64,000 nucleotides of DNA from Enterococcus_G camelliae (GTDB taxonomy: Bacteria > Bacillota > Bacilli > Lactobacillales > Enterococcaceae), in NCBI RefSeq assembly GCF_042685105.1, contig NZ_JBHUMO010000033.1, forward strand, positions 41,168 through 105,167, read 5' to 3'. Of this stretch, positions 42,915 through 52,140 are shown piece after piece; the first letter of the stretch is position 1; each line of letters starts with the position of its first letter. The position numbers and the translations under genes are program-made. The notes below the pieces were generated by a model. The model was given only the letters and a program-made list of their open reading frames with translations, was not told where the DNA came from and did no database searches.

Positions 42915-44225
42915 ATGACTGAAGAGGAAAAAAAGCAAGGGAATGAAGCTGATAAAGGGCAGAAAAAGCGGGTTCAAGGAACCGATGAAGGGGAATCTCT
43001 GTTAAAAAAGAAATTTTCTAGAAGAGATATGCTGAAATTATCTGCGCTAACAGGAGCAGGAATAGCAGTTGCAACATCAGGAGTCGCTTCTACTTTGGAT
43101 TTAATTCAGCACTTTTCACAAGAAAGTACCGAAGAAAAAGAAAACAATCAGATTATTTCTATGTTTGGCAAGCATCAACCTGGAATTATTACGGAACAAC
43201 AAACCTATTGCTATCTTGTTGCGTTTGAGTTGCTAACTGATGATAAAGCTGAATTGGTCTCATTACTTCAGGATTGGACCCTTTTTGCGCTGAAAGCTAC
43301 TAAGGGCATTCAAGTCAAAGATTCTTCCAATGATTTGCTACCACCAAACGACACGGGAGATAGCATTGGTCTTGGGGCACAAAAACTGACTTTGACAATT
43401 GGATATGGAGCAACCCTTTTTGAAAAAAATGGTGTGGATCGTTTTGGAATTAAGAATAGAAAACCATTATTTCTAAAAGATATTCCTAAATTTGCCCACG
43501 ATTCTTTAGAGGATGACTATTCTGATGGTGATATTCTTTTTCAATCTTGTTCCAATGATCGACAAGTAGCCTTTCATGCCATTCGCAACTTGATCCGGAT
43601 TGGATCTGGAAAAGTACAAGTCAAATTTTTAGAGGATGGTTTTATAAAAGGAGCGAAAAAGGAAACTCCGAGAAATCTGTTTGGGTTTAAAGATGGAACC
43701 TGTAATGCTGATCACGATAGTCAAAAAGGCTACAAAGAAGTCGTATGGGCAGAAAATGATGAACCGACATGGTTTCAAGGAGGTAGCTATTTAGGCTATC
43801 GAAAAATTCAAATGTTTTTAGAAGTTTGGGACCGCTCTAGCTTGTATGACCAAGAAAATACATTTGGACGGAATAAAATGAGTGGCGCGGCTTTTGGACG
43901 AAAAAAAGAATTTGATGAAGTGATTCTTTCAAAACAACCGAAAGATTCACACGTCTACCTTGCGAAAAAAACGGAGCAACAAATTCATCGTCGAGCCTAT
44001 TCTTATCAAAATGGAATTCAGTCAAAAACAGGAAATATTGATGCGGGTTTACTGTTTATTTCCTTTATGAAAGATCCTTTTAAACAATATGTGCCAATGC
44101 TAAAAATAATGGGTGAAAAAGATGCTCTAAACGAATACACAAAACCAATAGGAAATGGCTTGTATGCTTGTCAAAAGGGTTTGTCAAAAGGGGAGTACTT
44201 TGGACAACAATTATTTCAAGCGTAA
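42915..44225 (+). CDS. efeB: EfeB, Dyp-type heme peroxidase exported by Tat
   Basis: 436 residues. Twin-arginine signal SRRDMLKLSALTGAG (about residues 36-50) after an unusually long, charged leader. The Dyp core has FGFKDGTCN (GxxDG catalytic Asp, about residue 254), GGSYLGYRKIQMFLEVWDR with the conserved Arg, and a C-terminal heme-binding region. Oxidises ferrous iron or removes iron from heme for EfeUO. Export should need the tatAC genes 3 kb upstream; both operons have Fur boxes. Confidence 0.93.
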   Translation: MTEEEKKQGNEADKGQKKRVQGTDEGESLLKKKFSRRDMLKLSALTGAGIAVATSGVASTLDLIQHFSQESTEEKENNQIISMFGKHQPGIITEQQTYCYLVAFELLTDDKAELVSLLQDWTLFALKATKGIQVKDSSNDLLPPNDTGDSIGLGAQKLTLTIGYGATLFEKNGVDRFGIKNRKPLFLKDIPKFAHDSLEDDYSDGDILFQSCSNDRQVAFHAIRNLIRIGSGKVQVKFLEDGFIKGAKKETPRNLFGFKDGTCNADHDSQKGYKEVVWAENDEPTWFQGGSYLGYRKIQMFLEVWDRSSLYDQENTFGRNKMSGAAFGRKKEFDEVILSKQPKDSHVYLAKKTEQQIHRRAYSYQNGIQSKTGNIDAGLLFISFMKDPFKQYVPMLKIMGEKDALNEYTKPIGNGLYACQKGLSKGEYFGQQLFQA

Positions 44226-44260
44226 AAAGAACGAACAAAGTTACATTGCTAATGTGTAAA

Positions 44261-44296
44261 AGAGAAGTCGGAGAAAACGCGACTTCTCTTTTTTTT
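44261..44296 (+). terminator. Terminator of efeUOB
   Basis: AGAGAAGTCG / CGACTTCTCT stem with a 9-base loop and an eight-T run. Confidence 0.9.
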
Positions 44297-44355
44297 CTCA
44301 GCAAGCAATGGTTAGTGTATAATTAAGAAAAAGTTTTCAGAAAGGGCTTTTAAAG

Positions 44356-44874
44356 ATGCGAACGTATCAGAACAAATCGGACTTAAAAAAAATGATTCAG
44401 CTTACTTTTCAGAAATACCTAGCAGAATTTGAAGCAATCCCTGAGGAGCAAAAAGATCAAAGAATAGAGGGTGTTGATCGTACGCCTGCTGAAAACTTAG
44501 CTTATCAGGTTGGCTGGACGAACTTATTACTAAAGTGGGAAGCAGACGAAAGTGCTGGGAAAATTGTTGTCACACCGACTGAACAGTATAAATGGAACCA
44601 ACTTGGCGAGCTATATCAGTGGTTTAATGACACCTATTCTTCGCTAACGCTCGCTGCATTAAAAGAGCAGCTCACTTTAAATGTCGACGAAATCTGTGAA
44701 TGGATAGAAAACCTGTCAGAGGAAGAATTATTTTCACCGCATCAACGTCAGTGGGCAGATAATGCCACGAAAACAGCTGTTTGGGAAGTCTATAAATTCA
44801 TTCATATCAATACCGTTGCGCCTTTTGGAACTTTTCGAACAAAAATTCGCAAATGGAAGAAACTAGCAGGGTAG
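44356..44874 (+). CDS. ClbS/DfsB-family four-helix protein (DUF1706)
   Basis: 172 residues. ClbS hydrolyses colibactin's cyclopropane; most family members in Firmicutes have no known substrate. VDRTPAENLAYQVGWTNLLL and the C-terminal KFIHINTVAPFGTFRTKIRK are family signatures. TATAAT at 44318-44323. Monocistronic. Confidence 0.85.
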   Translation: MRTYQNKSDLKKMIQLTFQKYLAEFEAIPEEQKDQRIEGVDRTPAENLAYQVGWTNLLLKWEADESAGKIVVTPTEQYKWNQLGELYQWFNDTYSSLTLAALKEQLTLNVDEICEWIENLSEEELFSPHQRQWADNATKTAVWEVYKFIHINTVAPFGTFRTKIRKWKKLAG

Positions 44875-44991
44875 TCTAATTTTTTGCTGTAAGAATGTAG
44901 ATGGAAGGGCATAGACTAGTGTTTGTTCTTGTAACTTTACCGAAAATTAGGTATTCTTTTGATGGACTGATAAAGATGAGAAGGTGAAAAA

Positions 44992-45120
44992 ATGGATACG
45001 AAAGAAAAAATGAAGGCTTTGATTCAAAAAAAACAAGGGGGCGGCCGTTCTGAAAAAATGGCGATACCTAAAAATGATCGCAAACATATGCGCAAGGGGC
45101 CAAAAATTTATAATAAGTAA
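44992..45120 (+). CDS. Small basic protein, 42 residues
   Basis: ATG 44992 with a GAGAAGGTG site. Starts MDTKEKMKALIQKKQGGG and ends KNDRKHMRKGPKIYNK; very basic with a Gly-rich centre, so it may bind nucleic acid. It is followed at once by a good terminator, which supports it as a real gene. No family name known to me. Confidence 0.6.
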   Translation: MDTKEKMKALIQKKQGGGRSEKMAIPKNDRKHMRKGPKIYNK

Positions 45121-45126
45121 AGAAGG

Positions 45127-45157
45127 CGGATAAGTGATCATCATTTATCCGTTTTTT
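45127..45157 (+). terminator. Terminator of the 42-residue protein gene
   Basis: CGGATAAGTGAT / ATCATTTATCCG (one G-T pair) and a six-T run. Confidence 0.8.
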
Positions 45158-45176
45158 GCTAGAATGAAGGGCTAGT

Positions 45177-45845
45177 ATGTATGAAGAAATCATCCAAATC
45201 TTGAATGAGCATCGCTGTGCAACAAATGCAGAAAAACAAGCCGCTTATCTAAAAAATCACTTTGTTTTCTTTGGAATTGCCACTCCGGAACGAAGACAGC
45301 TGATGAGACCTTATCTAAAAAGCTGGAGCCAGTCCTCCAAGATTGATTGGCAGTTGCTGACTAACCTGTGGCAAACAGATTATCGTGAATGCCAGTATGT
45401 CGCATTAGATTTTTTGCAAAGTAGTCAAAAACAACTTATTTTTGAGGACGTTGAGCGGATGTTGCCGATGATTCAAACAAAACAGTGGTGGGACTCGATT
45501 GATTGCTTTGATCAATTACTTGGCACGATTGGTTTGAGTGACGCCCGAGTCGGTTCACTAATGCTTCAATGGGCGGAGGCAGATGATTTTTGGCTGCGAC
45601 GAATCGCCATTGACCATCAATTAGGAAGACGAGAACAGACCAATGAGCAACTTTTAGCAGCTATTATTTTAAAAAACAAGCGGGAAACGGATTTTTTTTT
45701 CAAGAAGGCCATCGGTTGGGCATTGAGGGATTATTCAAAAACGAATCCGGAGTGGGTCAAAAAGTTTATTGAGCAAAATAAAGACCAGCTGCAATCATTA
45801 AGTATTAGAGAAGCGATGAAGCATGTGTTATCCAAAAAGGAGTGA
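45177..45845 (+). CDS. DNA alkylation repair protein, AlkD-like
   Basis: 222 residues of HEAT-like repeats with the family signatures YFGIATPERRQLMRPYL, WQTDYRECQYVALDFL and WWDSIDCFDQLLGTIG, the conserved Trp/Asp residues lining the lesion pocket, and FFFKKAIGWALRDYSKTNPE. Excises alkylated bases without base flipping. First gene of a three-gene operon with the macrodomain and YbaK genes. Confidence 0.9.
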   Translation: MYEEIIQILNEHRCATNAEKQAAYLKNHFVFFGIATPERRQLMRPYLKSWSQSSKIDWQLLTNLWQTDYRECQYVALDFLQSSQKQLIFEDVERMLPMIQTKQWWDSIDCFDQLLGTIGLSDARVGSLMLQWAEADDFWLRRIAIDHQLGRREQTNEQLLAAIILKNKRETDFFFKKAIGWALRDYSKTNPEWVKKFIEQNKDQLQSLSIREAMKHVLSKKE

Positions 45846-45850
45846 AAGAG

Positions 45851-46732
45851 ATGTCAACTTCGCAACAAGTAAACCTTGAAATAAAACGGGCATTCATGAA
45901 TTGGCGACAAGGAGGAGAGGGAAAAACGATTCTTCCTATTTTACGTGTACTGCATCAAGCATACGTTCGCAATCTTCCCATTTTTTTGGTAACAAAGGAA
46001 GAGCAATCAACTTCTGTTTTTCTCTCTTTAGCAGAACCGAATCTTGGAAAAGATGCAATGACACAACAAATCTGTGTTCTCGCAATGCAACGTTTTGTAA
46101 ACAAATTAATTGAGGATGCAACCGTCCAAACGATTATTCTTTTGGTAAATGAACAAAGCTTGTCCATACCAAGAGCTTCTTTTTTGACGATTAGCCATCC
46201 CATAAAGCCTCATGTTGAACTGTATCCGCACAGTGTTTTAGAAGCTCAAGTGGGTGCAATTGTCAATGCTGCCAATTCATCGTTACTAGGCGGAGGTGGT
46301 GTCGATGGTGCTATCCATCGTGCTGCTGGACCAGAACTTTTGGTGGCTTGTCGGAAATTACATGGGTGTCAGACAGGCGAGGCAAAGTGGACGCCAGCCT
46401 ATCTACTGACCAATTCAGATGGCATTATTCATACAGTTGGCCCCATTTACCATGGTACCAAGGATGATGAGGAATTACTGATTGCTTGTTACAGGCATTC
46501 ATTAGATCTCGCAGCTCAACATGGTTGTTTTAGTGTTGCTTTTCCAGGAATTTCGACTGGTGTTTATGGTTACCCACTATCAAAAGCAGTGATCGTTTCA
46601 TACAATGCTGTTATCACCTGGCTGAAGGAACATCCCGAAAATCCCATCAATGTTTACTTTTGCTGCTTTAAGGACAGCGAATATCAATGTTATCGGAATT
46701 ATATTGAAGGAGTGAAGGCCAATGGCGATTGA
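45851..46732 (+). CDS. SseB-like N-terminal domain fused to a macrodomain
   Basis: 293 residues from ATG 45851 (AAAGGAG site at 45836-45842; GTG 45842 lies inside it). Residues about 1-115 look like an SseB-type domain (LPIFLVTKEEQSTSVFLSL). Residues about 125-290 are a macrodomain with AIVNAANSSLLGGGGVDGAIHRAAG and FPGISTGVYGYPLS, the two ADP-ribose-binding loops of YmdB-like deacetylases and ADP-ribosyl hydrolases. Overlaps the next gene by 11 bp. Confidence 0.85.
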   Translation: MSTSQQVNLEIKRAFMNWRQGGEGKTILPILRVLHQAYVRNLPIFLVTKEEQSTSVFLSLAEPNLGKDAMTQQICVLAMQRFVNKLIEDATVQTIILLVNEQSLSIPRASFLTISHPIKPHVELYPHSVLEAQVGAIVNAANSSLLGGGGVDGAIHRAAGPELLVACRKLHGCQTGEAKWTPAYLLTNSDGIIHTVGPIYHGTKDDEELLIACYRHSLDLAAQHGCFSVAFPGISTGVYGYPLSKAVIVSYNAVITWLKEHPENPINVYFCCFKDSEYQCYRNYIEGVKANGD

Positions 46733-47186
46733 GCGTGTTCGGCAATATTTTGCCCCGTTTGGTTTAACGAAAAGAATCCAAGAGTTTCCGACTTCCAGTG
46801 CAACAGTGGCACTGGCAGCAAAAGCTTTGAATTGTGAAGAGGAGCGCATTGCGAAAACCCTCGCCTTTCAAGTGAATCAAGCAGTGATTCTAATCGTCAC
46901 AGCAGGCAATCAAAGAATTGATAATAAAAAATTCAAAACACATTTTCAAAAACGTGCCAGAATGGTTCCATTTGATCAGGTCGAAGAAGTTGTCGGTCAT
47001 GCAGCGGGTGGCGTTTGTCCATTTGGCGTTCATGCAGGAGTAAAGACATATTTAGACCAATCGTTAAGTAGCTTTGAGACAGTGTTTCCAGCTTGTGGCA
47101 GTGCCAATAGTGCTATTGAGTTATCCATAGAAGAATTAGTTACGTATTCAAAGAGTCTAGGATGGGTTGATGTCTGTAAGCCTTGA
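46722..47186 (+). CDS. YbaK/EbsC-family aminoacyl-tRNA deacylase
   Basis: 154 residues. Trans-editing fold with the conserved Lys in NKKFKTHF (about residue 70), VGHAAGGVCPFGV and VFPACGSANSAIELS. Hydrolyses mischarged tRNA, typically Cys-tRNA(Pro). Strong AAGGAG site inside the preceding gene. Ends the AlkD operon; a weak inverted repeat (ACCCATGAG / CTCATGGAT, 47210-47262) lies before the convergent dehydrogenase. Confidence 0.85.
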   Translation: MAIERVRQYFAPFGLTKRIQEFPTSSATVALAAKALNCEEERIAKTLAFQVNQAVILIVTAGNQRIDNKKFKTHFQKRARMVPFDQVEEVVGHAAGGVCPFGVHAGVKTYLDQSLSSFETVFPACGSANSAIELSIEELVTYSKSLGWVDVCKP

Positions 47187-47290
47187 ACGAAAATAATTGA
47201 TGAAAAAAGAACCCATGAGCAGGGATACAAATCAAAGTGACTTGTTCCATACTCATGGATTTCTATTTTTATCATGTTGTACTTAGTAGG

Positions 47291-48385
47291 TTAATGGGTT
47301 GTATCTTTCATCAGTTCTTCTAATTGCTTCATTGCCTGAACCACCACGTCAGGTGAGATTTCTTGCGCTAAAAGATGAATACTTTCTTCTGGGATGGTTG
47401 CTCGTTTCGCCACACGTTGGAAGTCTTCCTCACTGAAAGACATATTCATGTCTGCTAAACAAGTTGGTAAGCCGAGTTCATGGTAAAATGGCAGTAATTG
47501 CTCTATTTCTGTCAGATTTCCTTCAATTACTAATTGAACAAAGATACCGTAAGCTACTTTGTAACCGTGTAGTTGATGATGACTTTCTGGAATCATGGTA
47601 ATCGCATCATGAATGGAATGGGCCCCTGCTGTTCGACCATATTCATCACCAAAGCCCCCGACCATACCAGCTAGTAGGATATTGGTTTCAATGACTGTTA
47701 AAAAAGCTTCATTGATTTGTTTTGTTTCCATTGCTTTTAAGGCGTCATTACTGAAAGTCAGTAAGTTGTCACGACAGTTTTTGGCTGCAAAATACGCGAC
47801 TTGAACTTCGACGGGAAGGCTGTCCAATTGACGAATAATGGCATCTCCTTCATACCACTTGGCAAGCGTATCCGCAATGCCGGCAATGAGTAGTTTTCGA
47901 GGAGAAGATAAAATGACAGCAGGCTCTATTAATACCAAAGCATTGGCTTGCGGGAAGATATCAAAACGATCCATCGAGCCATCCTCAAAGTACATAACAC
48001 TTAGAGGAGTGTAGGCTGCACAAGTGGATGCTAAGGTGGGTAGAATTAAGACCGGGCATCGTAATTGATGTGCGGTTTGTTTGGCTAAATCGGATATCTT
48101 TCCACCACCAACAGCGAGAATAGCTTCCGCATCTATTTCTTGGAATAAGGTGAGTAACTCTTGCACACGAGTATCAGTACAAATACCTCCATAGTATTCA
48201 AAGGTTATTTCGAAATTTTTTAAATCAGGAAAATAAGGTTTCGCTGCCTCCCAAGAGTCATTTCCGTGTAGAATCAGTAATTTTTTGATTTTTCTTCTGG
48301 TTAGATGAGTTGGCAATGTTGCCCAGGCGCCTTCATGGCAGATATATTCTTGCGGTGCACCACGCACAATCAAGTGATTCGTCAT
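47291..48385 (-). CDS. Iron-type alcohol dehydrogenase (GldA/HcxA-like)
   Basis: 364 residues. Rossmann nucleotide site ILAVGGGKISDLAKQ (about residue 90), TLASTCAAYTPLSVMY, and metal ligands in ADTLAKWYE and GAHSIHDAITMIPESHHQLHG. Closest in style to YbdH/HcxA, which reduces 2-oxo acids; glycerol dehydrogenase is the other possibility. Convergent with ybaK and divergent from the amino-acid transporter. Confidence 0.8.
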   Translation of the reverse strand: MTNHLIVRGAPQEYICHEGAWATLPTHLTRRKIKKLLILHGNDSWEAAKPYFPDLKNFEITFEYYGGICTDTRVQELLTLFQEIDAEAILAVGGGKISDLAKQTAHQLRCPVLILPTLASTCAAYTPLSVMYFEDGSMDRFDIFPQANALVLIEPAVILSSPRKLLIAGIADTLAKWYEGDAIIRQLDSLPVEVQVAYFAAKNCRDNLLTFSNDALKAMETKQINEAFLTVIETNILLAGMVGGFGDEYGRTAGAHSIHDAITMIPESHHQLHGYKVAYGIFVQLVIEGNLTEIEQLLPFYHELGLPTCLADMNMSFSEEDFQRVAKRATIPEESIHLLAQEISPDVVVQAMKQLEELMKDTTH

Positions 48386-48595
48386 TGAATAGTCACACTC
48401 CTTTATTATGTATTATTAATAGTAGTGCAAGTTTTGAAAGCTGACAAGAAATATTTAGAAAATATTGACAAAATTCCCTCATTCGCATTGATATCAAGAT
48501 AGAACAAACGCTGTAGAAACACTTGTAATTGGCTTTTGTAGAAGAATGCCTTCATTTGAAAAGTCTTTCCAAGCAATTTAGGGTGTGCTATTATG

Positions 48596-48610
48596 ATAGT
48601 GTTACACTAT
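48596..48610. promoter_or_regulatory. Palindromic candidate operator of the glutamine-type transporter operon
   Basis: ATAGTG-TTA-CACTAT, a perfect palindrome overlapping the end of a TATTAT -10-like element 46 bp upstream of the transporter gene. The binding protein is unknown. The rest of the 48386-48656 intergenic region shows a TTGACA near 48468 but nothing else clear. Confidence 0.45.
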
Positions 48611-48656
48611 GAATTTTTATACATGAAATGAATGATTTAAAAGGGGAGAATACGAC

Positions 48657-50123
48657 GTGAGTAAAAAGCAAAAAAAATGGGTGTTTCTTTTGTTAACTTG
48701 TTTGTTAGCAATGGGGAACCTGCTATCAATAAGAACGGTTCATGCCGAGGAAAACGATGCACAGTACCAAAAGATAAAGGATTCAGGTGAATTAATTGTT
48801 GGTTTATCAGCGGATTATGCACCCTATGAATTCCACGCGGAAGTAGATGGAAAAGATAAGATTGTTGGCTTTGATGTATCGATTGCTCAAAAAATTGCGG
48901 ACGACCTAGGAGTAAAATTGAAAATCGAGGAACTTGGATTTGATGCCCTACTTGGTGCATTGAAGACGGGCAAAATTGATTTGATTATATCTGGAATGAC
49001 GCCGACTGAAGAACGACTAAAAGAGGTTGATTTTTCTGATCCATATCTTACCTCGTCACAAAAAGTAATTATTCGCAAAGCAGACAAGGAAAAATACAAA
49101 ACGGTTACGGATTTTAAAGGAAAGTCTGTTGGGGCCCAAAAACAAACCACACAGGAAGAGTTGGTGAAAAATGAACTTGTTGGTGCTATCCCAGTATCTC
49201 TGCAAAAAGTACCTGACTTAATCTTAAACTTAACCAACAAAAAGGTTGAGGGTGTTGTCTTAGAACAGCCTGTAGCTGAAGCCTATGTTGATCGTGATCC
49301 CGCTTTGGCATTAGCTGATGTCAAGTTTGAAAATGGGACCAAGCAAACGGCAATTGCCATGCCCAAAAATAGCCCAGTGTTGAAAGAGAAAATTAATGCT
49401 TCTATTAAAGAAATCAATGATAAAGGCTTAATGAAAACTTATCAAAAGCAAGCCAATCAACTCATGTTCCAAAAAGATCAAAATTTCTTTCAAAAATACT
49501 ACAAGTACTATGTTAGTGGTGCGGGTTACACCATCTTTTTAGCCATCATTGGTGTACTTTTCGGCGCAATTTTTGGTTCAATTTTAGCGTTAGTAAAACT
49601 TGGAAAACTACGAGTGTTGCGTTGGTTGGCAACAGCTTATATTGAATATGTTCGGGGCACGCCACTTTTAGTACAAATTTTTATCGTGTATTTTGGATCA
49701 GGTATTATAGGGATTGATTTATCAAAACTTGCAGCAGGTTGTATCGCTTTGGCTTTGAACAGTGCTGCATATGTAGCTGAGATTATTCGAGCTGGCATTA
49801 GCGCAGTAAACAAAGGGCAAATGGAGGCCGCACGTTCTTTAGGAATGAATCAACGACAAGCGATGCAGTATATTATTTTTCCGCAAGCCATTAAGAATAT
49901 TTTACCTGCTTTAGGAAATGAATTCGTCACAGTAATTAAAGAATCATCTGTGGTATCAGTGATTGGTGTTTCTGAACTGATTTTCCAAGCTGGCAATGTT
50001 CAAGGTGCAAGCTTCAAACCATTTTTACCATATGTTATCGTTTCTTTGATTTATTTTGTGTTGACCTTTAGTTTGTCAAGATTATTAGGTGTTGCTGAAA
50101 GGAGAATGAATACGAATGATTAA
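48657..50123 (+). CDS. glnP: Amino-acid ABC transporter, substrate-binding domain fused to permease (GlnP type)
   Basis: 488 residues from GTG 48657. Signal peptide (about 1-30), one periplasmic-binding-type domain (about 35-270, with GFDVSIAQKIADDLG and SGMTPTEERLKEVDFSDPY), then a His/Glu/Gln-type permease domain of about four or five helices with the EAA loop GMNQRQAMQYIIFPQAIKNI. Glutamine or glutamate is the likely substrate. Overlaps glnQ by 8 bp. Confidence 0.9.
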   Translation: MSKKQKKWVFLLLTCLLAMGNLLSIRTVHAEENDAQYQKIKDSGELIVGLSADYAPYEFHAEVDGKDKIVGFDVSIAQKIADDLGVKLKIEELGFDALLGALKTGKIDLIISGMTPTEERLKEVDFSDPYLTSSQKVIIRKADKEKYKTVTDFKGKSVGAQKQTTQEELVKNELVGAIPVSLQKVPDLILNLTNKKVEGVVLEQPVAEAYVDRDPALALADVKFENGTKQTAIAMPKNSPVLKEKINASIKEINDKGLMKTYQKQANQLMFQKDQNFFQKYYKYYVSGAGYTIFLAIIGVLFGAIFGSILALVKLGKLRVLRWLATAYIEYVRGTPLLVQIFIVYFGSGIIGIDLSKLAAGCIALALNSAAYVAEIIRAGISAVNKGQMEAARSLGMNQRQAMQYIIFPQAIKNILPALGNEFVTVIKESSVVSVIGVSELIFQAGNVQGASFKPFLPYVIVSLIYFVLTFSLSRLLGVAERRMNTND

Positions 50124-50838
50124 AATAGAAGATTTGCATAAAACCTTTGGAAAAAATGAAGTATTGAAAGGAATTAATTTAGAAATTGAAGCGGGCGAAG
50201 TGGTGGTCGTGATTGGTCCTTCTGGAAGTGGTAAGAGTACGTTTTTACGGTGCCTAAACCTGCTCGAAACACCGACTTCTGGTCGAATTGAATTCGAGGG
50301 AACCAACTTACTTGATAAAGGCGTAAATATTGATCAATTACGACAAAAAATGGGGATGGTTTTTCAAAGCTTTAATTTATTTCCCCATAAAACCGTCTTA
50401 GAGAACGTAACGATTAGCCCAATCAAAGTAAAAAAAGAGGCAGTTTCTTCAGCCAATGAAGCCGGCTTAAAATTATTAGAACAAGTTGGTTTAAGAGAAA
50501 AAAGCGACGCTTACCCGGCTAGTTTATCAGGAGGTCAACAACAACGGGTAGCAATTGCGCGTGCTTTGGCTATGAATCCGGATGTGATGTTGTTCGATGA
50601 ACCAACTTCCGCTCTCGATCCAGAGATGGTAGGGGAAGTATTAGCCGTTATGCAAAATTTGGCAGAAAATGGGATGACCATGGTTGTCGTAACCCACGAA
50701 ATGGGCTTTGCTCGCGAAGTAGCGGACCGCGTCATCTTTATGGATGAAGGGGTGATTCAAGAAGAAGGAACGCCTGAAGCAATCTTTTCTCACCCTCAAA
50801 ATGCCCGCACACAAAGTTTTTTAAATAAAGTCTTGTAA
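50116..50838 (+). CDS. glnQ: Amino-acid ABC transporter ATPase (GlnQ type)
   Basis: 240 residues. Walker A GPSGSGKST (about residues 34-42), Q-loop MVFQSFNLFPH, ABC signature LSGGQQQR, Walker B VMLFDEPTSALD, and H-loop VVTHEM. Polar amino-acid importer subfamily. Energises the fused permease upstream. Confidence 0.95.
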   Translation: MIKIEDLHKTFGKNEVLKGINLEIEAGEVVVVIGPSGSGKSTFLRCLNLLETPTSGRIEFEGTNLLDKGVNIDQLRQKMGMVFQSFNLFPHKTVLENVTISPIKVKKEAVSSANEAGLKLLEQVGLREKSDAYPASLSGGQQQRVAIARALAMNPDVMLFDEPTSALDPEMVGEVLAVMQNLAENGMTMVVVTHEMGFAREVADRVIFMDEGVIQEEGTPEAIFSHPQNARTQSFLNKVL

Positions 50839-50863
50839 TAAGGAAATAAAGGAGCATATAATC

Positions 50864-52021
50864 TTGAAAAAATTAACGGTTGCCAAACGTTTTCAAAACC
50901 CTGAAGAAAATTTACTAATGGAGATTGGTATTTTGGCAAAACAAACGGAGGGTCTCATTGATCTATCAATAGGTGATCCAGATTTAGAAACGAATGAAAA
51001 GATTATCGATTATGCAATGTTGTCAGCCAAACAAGGGCATACACACTACACACTTTCTGATGGTAGTCCGGAATTCGTGCAATCAGTCATTCATTTTTAT
51101 AAAAAAAACTACAATCTATCATTTGAAACAAATCAGGTCAGAGCAACAGTGGGAGCCTCTCATGGCATGTATCTTGCGTTATTAGCAATTCTTGATCCTG
51201 GTGATGAGGTTATTATTCATGAACCCTTTTTCTCACCTTACAAAGATCAGGTCCTCTTAGCAGGGGGCAAACCGGTGATTATTCCTACCTTTGAAGTGGA
51301 TGATTTTCAATTAGATAGCCAACGATTAAGAGAAGCTGTGACAGACAAAACTAAGGCCATTATTATTAATTCACCAAACAACCCGACTGGGGCTGTTTTT
51401 ACACGTGAAACGATGGAAAGTATTGCAGAGATAGCCATTAAAAACAATCTCTTTATCCTTTCCGACGAAATTTATGAAGCCTTCACTTATTATGATGATT
51501 TTGTCCCAATGGCGACGTTTGCGCCAAAGAATACGGTGACGTTTAGTGGTTTTTCAAAAGCTTTTGCGATGACCGGTTGGCGAATTGGTTATATGATTGC
51601 ACCGAGTTCCGTCAATGACGTGGCTAGATATTTAAATGAAAACATCTCTTATGCAGCCAACTCGCTTTCTCAAAAAGCCGGGAGTTATGCGCTGAACCAT
51701 TTCGAAGATCTTGTTCCTAATGTAGTTGCAATCTTCAAAGAACGCTTGGAATATATAGAAGAACGTGTTGCCGCCATTCCTTTTTTGTCAATGAGAAAGA
51801 TGAAGGGAACGATGTATGCTTACATTAATATCTCAAAAACGGGACTCTCTTCCATACAGTTTGTTGAAAAACTGTTGAAAGAAAGTCAAGTATTAATGAT
51901 ACCTGGTACTGCTTTTGGTGAACATACTGGAAGCAATCATGTTCGATTAGCAGCAACCCAACCAAAAGAACAACTGAAGGAAGCATTTGATCGTATAGAA
52001 AAACTCTCTTTCAACCAATAG
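50864..52021 (+). CDS. Class I/II pyridoxal-phosphate aminotransferase
   Basis: 385 residues from TTG 50864 (AAGGAG site). Fold type I: NPTGAVF, the SDEIYEAF segment, and the PLP Lys in TFSGFSKAFAMTGWRIGYM (about residue 233). Resembles PatA / acetyl-diaminopimelate or aromatic aminotransferases; the substrate is not fixed. Follows glnPQ by 25 bp, so it may act on the imported amino acid. Confidence 0.85.
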   Translation: MKKLTVAKRFQNPEENLLMEIGILAKQTEGLIDLSIGDPDLETNEKIIDYAMLSAKQGHTHYTLSDGSPEFVQSVIHFYKKNYNLSFETNQVRATVGASHGMYLALLAILDPGDEVIIHEPFFSPYKDQVLLAGGKPVIIPTFEVDDFQLDSQRLREAVTDKTKAIIINSPNNPTGAVFTRETMESIAEIAIKNNLFILSDEIYEAFTYYDDFVPMATFAPKNTVTFSGFSKAFAMTGWRIGYMIAPSSVNDVARYLNENISYAANSLSQKAGSYALNHFEDLVPNVVAIFKERLEYIEERVAAIPFLSMRKMKGTMYAYINISKTGLSSIQFVEKLLKESQVLMIPGTAFGEHTGSNHVRLAATQPKEQLKEAFDRIEKLSFNQ

Positions 52022-52072
52022 ACCTGAACAAACGAAATATTCTCTTTTTTAAACTTTGCTAGACACAATCTA

Positions 52073-52140
52073 AAAATTATCTAAATGAGCGTATAAGGAG
52101 TATCAACTAGATACTTGCGAAATCATTTAGATAATTTTTT
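52073..52140 (+). terminator. Long two-step hairpin after the aminotransferase gene
   Basis: Perfect 16-bp outer stem AAAATTATCTAAATGA / TCATTTAGATAATTTT, with an inner GTAT/ATAC-rich stem and a run of T at the end. Strong terminator. Confidence 0.8.
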
